63,128 bases of DNA, from NCBI GenBank assembly GCA_945861565.1, contig CAMAUY010000020.1:1-63128 (forward strand). The letters run 5' to 3'. Under the pieces are notes generated by a model. The model worked only from the letters and a program-made list of their open reading frames with translations. It did no database searches and was not told where the DNA came from. Position numbers and translations under genes: made by a program. Source of the DNA: Akkermansia muciniphila (GTDB lineage: Bacteria; Verrucomicrobiota; Verrucomicrobiia; Limisphaerales; UBA9464). The number at the start of each line of letters is the position of its first letter. Position 1 is the stretch's first letter. This document shows positions 56,442-63,128 of this stretch, piece by piece.

Positions 56442-56711
56442 TAAAGCCGCACAGGTGCCGCATGAGCAAGGATCGATTCAACGAACGCCTCATGGAAAGA
56501 ATCGCCCGAGAAGGCGTGACCCTTTATCCGTAAAGAACGGTGTCCAAGATTCAAAATCAAAGTGTGGCATATAACACCCTGAGACGAGGCGTGGCGGCGT
56601 CCCATAAAGTGACAGGCTTAATGTCATGTTCCATCGATGATGACGGATTCGAGCGCGAAGGGTTGAGCAGGACATCGCTTTTGACGCTCCGCGGTTAGGG
56701 AGATTTGGTTT

Positions 56712-56950
56712 ATTAATGATAAGTAGCACGCGATGCCCCACAACGGCACCTAGCTCCACGTCCTCGCACTCATCCGGTCGTATCCGGGACACGGTCGTCG
56801 ACACGTCGGACCCTTGCCGGGAATCTGCCCGTGAGATCGAATGACGACATCAATCCGGGCCGTCCCTCCCTCCGCCATGAAGTCGACCCGCTCATAGACA
56901 AATCCAGGAATGGGTTGCGAGTGGTTCAAAACCTTCTTAATGCTTAGCAC
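56712..56950 (-). pseudogene. ISL3-family transposase, N-terminal remnant
   Basis: From a GTG at 56948-56950 the frame reads LSIKKVLNHSQPIPGFVYER and IRSHGQIPGKGPTC, then CPGYDRMSARTW. A TAG follows, and VPLWGIACYL continues in the same frame. This is the start of an ISL3 transposase, whose zinc-finger region has CxxC...C; here the first Cys is Gly (KGPTC). Only about 80 residues of 400 remain. Around it, 56442-57562 holds no other gene. Confidence 0.7.
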
Positions 56951-57254
56951 GGCGTGGGTCGTCCTTGTCCGCCTGGATTGTATTGTTTCATCAACGGCAA
57001 TGTCGGTGAACCGGGACGGCTCCGCTTCTTTATCTTTCCGCGAGCGATCCACCCCCAAAGCCGAGGGACGCAGAGAGGGATGCTTCCAGGGCTAAGCATT
57101 CCCGTTCCAGAAGTCCCCAGCACTTTAATCGGCAACGTAAACGAGCCCTCCAGCGTGCTTGAGCTAACAGCTCGCGCCGGTGGGCGGCCCAAGTAGACCA
57201 ACGTGTCGTCTCGACGACAGGCTTGACGTCTTCGATGACCACCTATTCCCCTCC

Positions 57255-57303
57255 AATTCTACAATTTCCTCCTTCAAATCACTGAAATCTACCCACAGAT
57301 TAG
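57255..57303. repeat. About 45 bp dispersed repeat, copy 2
   Basis: The reverse complement of this stretch matches 24899-24944, with the block AGTGATTTGAAGGAG identical. It lies between the ISL3 remnant and the MITE-like copy, in a zone of accumulated insertions. Confidence 0.55.
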
Positions 57304-57338
57304 CCGGAAGAGCCTGATTTCGGAACCGGGGAGGTTGT

Positions 57339-57442
57339 GCATCTGGAAGTCGTTGGAGAAGGGTGAGAAGCCGCGCTGCGGCCCTGCTTGCCCGCTGAAC
57401 ACGGGCGGGATTGTCGCAGCGCGACAACCTCTACCAACAACT
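57339..57442. repeat. MITE-like repeat, copy 2
   Basis: Reverse-complemented, this 104 bp segment matches the left part and the right end of 6781-6941. It includes the TTGTCGC gct GCGACAA stem and ends with GAAGTCGTTGG / CCAACAACTT. The middle is shorter, and the outer part of the terminal repeat is missing. The motif AATAAAGAGACAGGTCA starts 7 bases beyond. Confidence 0.7.
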
Positions 57443-57562
57443 TGGTGGAATAAAGAGACAGGTCAGAATGGCCCTTCAACAATCGACCAAATTCAAAACC
57501 CATAAATCGCTGATTTGTAGCGCTCTACATTAAGTTACTTGAAAGGATGATGTTCCCAGGCC

Positions 57563-60500
57563 CTATTCGACCGTGATCGCGATCAGGAACGGGCTTGGCT
57601 CTTTCATCGCGGAGACGAAGTCGAGATGGGTGATTTCGACGGCGGGACGCGGGTTTGGCCAGCTCTTCAGGTAGATGCCAAGCTCCTCATCCGGCTTGGA
57701 GGAAGTGGGACCGGGTCCTCGCCAGGCTAATGTTGCTCCAGTGACCGAGTTCTTGCGGTTCAGGTCCATCGACCATTCTTGGAAGTCGATGCCTATCCGG
57801 AGTGGAATCTCCTGGGTGCCACCGTCGGCATAGTGAACAAGATAGGAGCCGGCCAGGGTTCCTGCCGGCACATCTAACGAGGTTCCGGAACCTTGAAGAA
57901 AATGAAGTGTCTTACATTGCTTTCGAATTTTTATCCCAGACACCGAACGCGGAAATGTATATCGGTGATTACTCATTTCCAGCCTCTCCCCCCACAATTT
58001 GATGACCCCACGGACATCAAACGAAACACCGCCGAAGCGCTGAATACCACTCGGTAGGGCAGATAGACTGGAAGATGCGTTTTCCGGCCGATCGATCGTC
58101 GCATGAATCTCCTCAGTCAACGAGACCGTATAGTGTGCTGTCAGATCGATCAGGTTTGAGCTGGCGCCGGCAGGGCGCGCCGGGATTTTCTCCTTGATCT
58201 CACGGGGCCTGACGTCAGTCCGGGCGAGTTTCGCGGCGGCGGGTTTTCCCAGCTTCTCGAGGATATCGGCCTTGAGCGCCCAGGATTGGCTGCTGTCGGC
58301 GTTCAGTAGGAGGGACTTTTCCGCCGCCGCCAGCGCCGAATCGAGTTCGCCAAGTTCAAACAGCATCGTGCCTCGGAGTTGCCAGACTTTGGGGTCATTG
58401 GGCGCCTGGGCGATCGCACGGTCGGAGAGGCGCTTCGAATAGGCGATCGTGGCTTCGGCTGGACGGAGCTTGGGATTGACCTTGTGGAGGGCGAGTTGCG
58501 CCGATTGTTCCGCCGGCTGGCGCTCGAGGTCGTTCCCGGTGCGGAAGGACTCGACGGTGATACCGAGGAGGAACGGTTGGGCTCGGCTCAGCGTCGACAC
58601 AAAATCAATGGATGCAATCTCCATCCCGGGCAGCGGGTTGTCCCAGGAACTTAGGAAGATGGCGATATCCCCTCTCTGAGCGGTGATTTTCCTTCCACGC
58701 CAGGCCATCAAGGCATCGTCCTTTTCGTCCCGTTCGTAGAAATCCCGGACATCCCTGCCGTAAACAACAGGCAACTCCCGGGTCTCACCGTTTTGATAAT
58801 GGATCCGATAGAGAGCGATAGGCGTTCCCACCGTTTCAGAGATCGAGGCGGCGTGCAGGAAGTGGATCTGATCGCCGCGCAGGCCCACCTGGATGCCCGG
58901 GACCTCGTTGGGGAACGTGCGAACAAAGCTTCGTGTTCGATCGTTGAGCTGAATGACGCCCCGGACATCGAAAGGGACGTCCAGGAGGGTTGAGGTTCCT
59001 CGGGGAAAGGATTTCAGCACTGCGCCGAAAGGCTGTGTGTCGCCTCGTTCAAACCAACACTCGTTGAGCGCGCCATTGTAGTACGGAGTCAAATCGATCG
59101 CCCCAGGGAAGGCACGTGCATCCCGATTCGGAATATTGGCCCGCAGGAAGAATGATCTGGCCTCGGCGATCTGACCGGCGGACTTGAGTTGCTCCACCGC
59201 CTGCCGGATGTAGCCCTGCCGCTTATCTCCGTCGAATGTCTCCGGGCCGGCGAGCAGGCCGACGGCTTTTTCCCATGCCGCCAACGCCTCCCGGCTCGAG
59301 CCCGAATCGGCCAGCAGACGGGCCTTCAAGTTCCATGCGGCGTGATCCCCGGTGTTCGCCGCCAGCAGCGCGTCGATGATACTCCCGGCTTCATCCTTGT
59401 TTCCAACGGCCAGGAAGACCTCGGCGTGAAGCCGTCGATTATCCGGATCGTTCGGCGCCTTGAGCGAGGCCGCATCGATTAGAGCTTTCGCGTAAGCCCT
59501 GCCCCAGTCGTTCAGGCCCTGGGGCCGTGTGATTGTTCGTTGTGCCTTGTCACGAAGGGTCTCGGTCGGCATGGCGGCCATGTGCTCTTGGCTCCAGGGC
59601 TGTTCCAGGGTGATCGCCATCAACATCGGGCCGGCAGGAGTCATGTCGGAGATGAAGTCGATCGCGGCAATCTCGACCTCGGGACGCGGATTCTCCCAGG
59701 AGCTCATGAAGAGAGTCTTGTGCGAGCCAACGCAATAGCCGGCCCACGCAATTTGGGAGTGGGTGGTCTCCACGAAAGGATTATCGAACCAATCGCGGAC
59801 ATCCCGTCCGATCACGATCGGCAGGTCGCGCGACTGTCCGTCAGAATAGCGCAGGCGATACTGGCCGATGATCATGCCGTTCTTCTGGTTGCCCCATCCG
59901 GTCGTGTGGAGGAAATGAAGCCAACCCGCCTTGGACTTCACCTGGATGCCCCGGCTTTCCCGCGGATACTTGACGACGTTCCCGTCTCCTAGGGAGGCGC
60001 TATCCAGATGAACAATTCCGCGCACATCGAACTCGATTCCCGCCAGAGTCTGCAATCCGATGGGCAGCTTATCCCAGTAATTGGATCCGACCGCTTCGTC
60101 CTTAGTTCGATGGGGAGATTCCAACAACGAGGACGTGAAATGGTCGCCAAGATCGATCTGAACGGGTTTCGCATCTTTGGATCGGGGCGGGATGGCGCGT
60201 GGGAGATAGTATTTCCGGGCTTCGTCATGTCGATTCAACTGCTCCAGAATGGTCGTACGGGCATTCAGGAACCGGCCGTAATCCTGCCAGGCCAGATTGC
60301 CTTCCGCGTCGAGATCAAACGCCTTCTTCCAGGCCGCCAGCGCCTCGGCTTCATCCGCGGGTTCGAACAAGGCCTCCGACCGAAGCCGCCAGACCTCGGC
60401 GTCATTGGGGGCCAGTTCGACGGCCCGTCGAGTCAGCCATTTCGCCTCCCAAAACCTGCGGTCGCTGCGGTCGGAGGAATCGCCGAGCCGTCGCCGTCCC

Positions 60501-63128
60501 AGCTGCGCCATCGTTAGGGGATTGGATTTTTCGAGCGCGAGGAATTCGCGCAACGCACCGAGGAGGAAGGGCTTGATCTGCTGGTTGTGCCATTCGATCT
60601 CGCCGCCTTTTTCAGGCAGGAGCTCAAGCGCCTTGACGAACGCCTGATAGCTCGCATCCGGTTTGTTCTGAGCGCCGAGGGTCAACGCTTTGACGTACCA
60701 GGCATTGGGGTTTTTCGCATCCAGGGTGATAGCGCGGTCAACGGCGGCGGCGCTCAGTTCAGGTTTGCCGATGGCAATGAGGGCCCCGGCCCGGAGCGCC
60801 CAGACTTCGGCGGAATCGGGCGCTAGGTTGGTCGCCTGATTGCTGTACCACTGGACAACGGAGTTCCAGTGGTTGGTCGCGTGAGCGACGGCATTTGTCA
60901 TGAGGGTCGATCCGGTCAGGGCGAAGCTCAGGCGGGCATAGAGCACGCCGTTGCTGGGATCGAACTGGAGGGCCTTGAACTGGTTCGTGATATTGGAATC
61001 CTGGGAGAGCTGGAGGGCAAGCTGGGGGATGGTCCAGCCCGACCCCGTCGAAATGGGCCGTGTCTTGCGATCCGAGAGGAACCAGTGCGCCCACTTGCCG
61101 AAATAATCGTCCGGCGCGTTCGGGATCTTCGCCTGGACAGCGCCGAGGCGATCCAGCCCGACCATCTCCGTGCTGCCTTGCGCGTTGAGCCGTTTTCCCG
61201 CAATGGTTTCGGCGAGTTCGGGGAACCACTCGGGCACACGCCGGTTGAGTTGCGGCAGATCAATCAACTCGACACTGCCATCCCCGAAACCCGCTGCGAG
61301 CTGTGAACCGTTCGGGCTGAAATCCAAGGTCTGACCCATCCCGTTATATTCTTTTGGAAGCTTGTTTCGCTCCAGTAACAGCCTGCCGGTCTGTGAATCC
61401 CAGACTTTGAGTCGGCCCGGGATTGACTGCGCGGCGACCAAGTTACCCGCATGACTGAAGCGGACAAGCGCGGCACGGCCAAATATCGGCATCGGTTCCG
61501 CCAGGAGAGTCCCTTTGCGCCAGTCCCACAAATGCACAAAACCGTCCTGATCATCATTAAGGCCGGAGCCTGTGGCCACGACGTTGCCCTGAGGATTGAA
61601 GCTGGCCAGGTGAAATTCGGAGTGCACGGCCATTTCCTTGATCCGTTCGCCGGTCTCGGCGCTCCATGCGATGGCCGGGCCTCCGAACGTCACCGTGAAG
61701 ATCACCTTTCCGTCCGGGCTGAGTGTGGCGAAGACCCCACGGCCGCCGCGATGTTCGATCGGCGGGAAGATGGCTTCTCCGGTCTGTGCGTTGATGAGCC
61801 TTGCTCGGCTGTCTGAAGCTCCCGTGAGCAACTGTCTGCCATCCGGACTGAAGTCCAAGCTTTCGACAAAGGGGCCGTGTTTCCGGGGTGGGAACAAGGC
61901 GACGCCCGAGGCCGCGTCCCAGACCTGCACGCGGGCGTCGATCGTTAGGGTGGCGATGAGCTCACCGTTGGGGCTGTACTTCGCCATCCAGACATCGCCC
62001 TCGAGGCTGAGCTTGCTGACGAGTTCTCCGGTATCGATGTTCCAAATCCGGACGAGACCATCGCTGGCTGCGGTGAGAAGGTGGCTACCGTCCGGGGCAA
62101 AGTCTCCATCCCGGATGGAGGCTGGATGTTTGAGTCGGTACAGGAGCCGACGATTGGTGGTGTTCCAGACGAAGGCATAGGACGGATTACCATTGAACTC
62201 AGTTCCCAGGAGCCTGGCTCCATCCCGGCTGAACTTAACCTGGCTTGCGGCGCCTCCCATCTTCAAGGGGATCCTCTCCGCAATCCCCGGTTCGATGTCA
62301 ACGATTGCAACCTCTCCCACGGCCTGTTCCGGGGCGATCCCACTCCCAGAAACCCATTGAGTTGCTAAGATGACCAACCGGGAGCGGTCGCGGCCCATGT
62401 GCGTACCTTGGCCATTTCCGCGGGAAACAGCCAACGGTTGAGTCAATGCTTCTCCGGTCCGTGCGTCCCACACCGTCAGCAAAGTGGAACCGTCCATGTG
62501 GACCGTAAACAGTTTCTCGCCGTCGGCACTGAAGGATAGACTCTGCAAAATCCCCTTGAAGTCGATGGCCGGGCTGACTGGTTTCCCGGAGAAAACGTCC
62601 CAAAGCCGAACACTCTTTCTGCTCTCCGGACTGAGGGCGATCCGGCTGCCATCGGGGCTCAACATGGCGATCGAGATCGGGCTTTCCTGCGCGGGCAGTT
62701 CGGTCAGGACCTTGCCCGTGTACAAATCCCAGATCTTGACTTGGCGCGAGTCGAAAATTCCGCCGGCAATCCAGGAGTCGATGGTTCGCTTTCTTTGATC
62801 GATTTTCGGCCATAGGTCCCGGGTCATTCGGGGCTCCTCGATGGCCGGCGACCGTTCGCCGGATGCCAGATCGATCGTCTGCAGGCGCAGGATTCGGTTT
62901 TCCGGCCTCTGATCCCAACCGGCGATCAAGACCTTGTGGCTCCGGGAGTCGAAAAAGATCTCCCTCGCTGGGGCGCCCAATTCCGCACTCTGACTTGGAG
63001 AACCGCGATTTTCCAAGTTCCACCAGGTGACTTGCCGGCTGCTCTCCGAGCGGAGGACCAGGAAATGGGAATCGGGAGAAAACCGGATTTCGCTCGTGAC
63101 CAGACCGTGACGGACGGGGCTGAGCAGA
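57563..63128 (-). CDS. Giant WD40/TPR protein with a threefold-repeated unknown domain (partial, 5' end outside window)
   Basis: The frame is open to the right edge: codons beyond 63016 read IRFSPDSHFLVLRSESSRQV, another WD40 blade, so at least 1855 residues are present and the start is off the window. About 61.25-63.1 kb encodes many WD40 repeats (LSFSADGEKLFTVHMDGS, LDFSPDGRQLLTGASDSR). About 60.2-60.95 kb encodes TPRs (LAPDSAEVWALRAGALIAIG). Three copies of a domain of about 190 residues follow, at about 59600-60163, 58545-59105 and 57566-58155, separated by further TPRs. Each copy begins with IDL and has FDVRG[VI][IV], FLH, GRDVRDW (GIDFQEW in the third), S[SK]W.NP.P and ends in AIT[LV]E. 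In Verrucomicrobia such tails often follow a serine/threonine kinase domain; that is inference here. Confidence 0.85.
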   Translation of the reverse strand, partial: LLSPVRHGLVTSEIRFSPDSHFLVLRSESSRQVTWWNLENRGSPSQSAELGAPAREIFFDSRSHKVLIAGWDQRPENRILRLQTIDLASGERSPAIEEPRMTRDLWPKIDQRKRTIDSWIAGGIFDSRQVKIWDLYTGKVLTELPAQESPISIAMLSPDGSRIALSPESRKSVRLWDVFSGKPVSPAIDFKGILQSLSFSADGEKLFTVHMDGSTLLTVWDARTGEALTQPLAVSRGNGQGTHMGRDRSRLVILATQWVSGSGIAPEQAVGEVAIVDIEPGIAERIPLKMGGAASQVKFSRDGARLLGTEFNGNPSYAFVWNTTNRRLLYRLKHPASIRDGDFAPDGSHLLTAASDGLVRIWNIDTGELVSKLSLEGDVWMAKYSPNGELIATLTIDARVQVWDAASGVALFPPRKHGPFVESLDFSPDGRQLLTGASDSRARLINAQTGEAIFPPIEHRGGRGVFATLSPDGKVIFTVTFGGPAIAWSAETGERIKEMAVHSEFHLASFNPQGNVVATGSGLNDDQDGFVHLWDWRKGTLLAEPMPIFGRAALVRFSHAGNLVAAQSIPGRLKVWDSQTGRLLLERNKLPKEYNGMGQTLDFSPNGSQLAAGFGDGSVELIDLPQLNRRVPEWFPELAETIAGKRLNAQGSTEMVGLDRLGAVQAKIPNAPDDYFGKWAHWFLSDRKTRPISTGSGWTIPQLALQLSQDSNITNQFKALQFDPSNGVLYARLSFALTGSTLMTNAVAHATNHWNSVVQWYSNQATNLAPDSAEVWALRAGALIAIGKPELSAAAVDRAITLDAKNPNAWYVKALTLGAQNKPDASYQAFVKALELLPEKGGEIEWHNQQIKPFLLGALREFLALEKSNPLTMAQLGRRRLGDSSDRSDRRFWEAKWLTRRAVELAPNDAEVWRLRSEALFEPADEAEALAAWKKAFDLDAEGNLAWQDYGRFLNARTTILEQLNRHDEARKYYLPRAIPPRSKDAKPVQIDLGDHFTSSLLESPHRTKDEAVGSNYWDKLPIGLQTLAGIEFDVRGIVHLDSASLGDGNVVKYPRESRGIQVKSKAGWLHFLHTTGWGNQKNGMIIGQYRLRYSDGQSRDLPIVIGRDVRDWFDNPFVETTHSQIAWAGYCVGSHKTLFMSSWENPRPEVEIAAIDFISDMTPAGPMLMAITLEQPWSQEHMAAMPTETLRDKAQRTITRPQGLNDWGRAYAKALIDAASLKAPNDPDNRRLHAEVFLAVGNKDEAGSIIDALLAANTGDHAAWNLKARLLADSGSSREALAAWEKAVGLLAGPETFDGDKRQGYIRQAVEQLKSAGQIAEARSFFLRANIPNRDARAFPGAIDLTPYYNGALNECWFERGDTQPFGAVLKSFPRGTSTLLDVPFDVRGVIQLNDRTRSFVRTFPNEVPGIQVGLRGDQIHFLHAASISETVGTPIALYRIHYQNGETRELPVVYGRDVRDFYERDEKDDALMAWRGRKITAQRGDIAIFLSSWDNPLPGMEIASIDFVSTLSRAQPFLLGITVESFRTGNDLERQPAEQSAQLALHKVNPKLRPAEATIAYSKRLSDRAIAQAPNDPKVWQLRGTMLFELGELDSALAAAEKSLLLNADSSQSWALKADILEKLGKPAAAKLARTDVRPREIKEKIPARPAGASSNLIDLTAHYTVSLTEEIHATIDRPENASSSLSALPSGIQRFGGVSFDVRGVIKLWGERLEMSNHRYTFPRSVSGIKIRKQCKTLHFLQGSGTSLDVPAGTLAGSYLVHYADGGTQEIPLRIGIDFQEWSMDLNRKNSVTGATLAWRGPGPTSSKPDEELGIYLKSWPNPRPAVEITHLDFVSAMKEPSPFLIAITVE

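Noticed and set aside
56490-56804. 104-codon minus-strand frame
   Set aside because: Part of it overlaps the frameshifted ISL3 remnant and the rest shows no similarity or signal. I see no support for a gene.

Overview
The window looks like a chromosomal segment from a Verrucomicrobiota bacterium (PVC superphylum, probably of the Pedosphaera/Limisphaera type). This is inferred from gene content, not from a marker gene. It carries six pseudopilin-like proteins with the verrucomicrobial [18 protein letters not shown] leader. It also has two large DUF1549/DUF1553 'planctomycete cytochrome' proteins, three DUF1501 proteins, one PVC-type membrane-bound dehydrogenase with HEAT repeats and a haem site, tandem DUF1080 domains and three exported Gfo/Idh/MocA oxidoreductases. 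The DNA is GC-rich, so most long antisense reading frames are shadows.

Layout. 0-0.9 kb: two truncated gene fragments and a hairpin repeat. 1-5.7 kb: a translationally coupled DUF1080 / membrane-bound dehydrogenase pair. 5.8-12.1 kb: a pseudopilin, a transposon-like 161 bp repeat, a DNA photolyase, a pyridoxamine-oxidase-like protein, a secreted ceramidase-like protein and a second pseudopilin. 12.3-16.6 kb: a DUF1501/PSD1 pair. 16.7-19.6 kb: a broken molybdenum hydroxylase gene, an intact VapBC-type toxin-antitoxin pair with a visible promoter, and a dead transposase. 19.8-26.5 kb: DUF1501, two exported Gfo/Idh/MocA oxidoreductases and a PQQ dehydrogenase. 26.5-27.9 kb: a graveyard of broken toxin-antitoxin genes plus a row of hairpins. 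28-39.7 kb: eight closely packed minus-strand genes forming one probable operon. They encode a secreted propeller, a nitrilase-like amidase, two amidohydrolase-fold proteins, an exported DegT aminotransferase, PSD1, DUF1501 and a pseudopilin. 39.9-43.7 kb: a VOC protein, a Gfo/Idh/MocA oxidoreductase and two pseudopilins. 43.8-52.2 kb: more housekeeping-like genes, namely dnaE, a glycosyltransferase, a lipoate ligase-like protein, an ABC-F ATPase and an FMN reductase. 52.3-57.5 kb: a pseudopilin, transposase remnants and an RsbU/RsbW/RsbV-like partner-switching module whose phosphatase carries FHA and GAF domains. 57.6 kb to the right edge: the 3' part of a very large WD40/TPR protein with a threefold-repeated domain that I do not recognise.

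Much of the window encodes an extracytoplasmic oxidation and hydrolysis repertoire: exported sugar dehydrogenases and hydrolases, haem proteins and a quinoprotein. It is interleaved with pseudopilins and scarred by dispersed repeats and dead mobile elements. The best candidates for something undescribed are the eight-gene operon at 28-39.7 kb, the triplicated module in the giant protein at the right edge, and the pseudopilin subfamily with an invariant Trp-Trp C-terminus.
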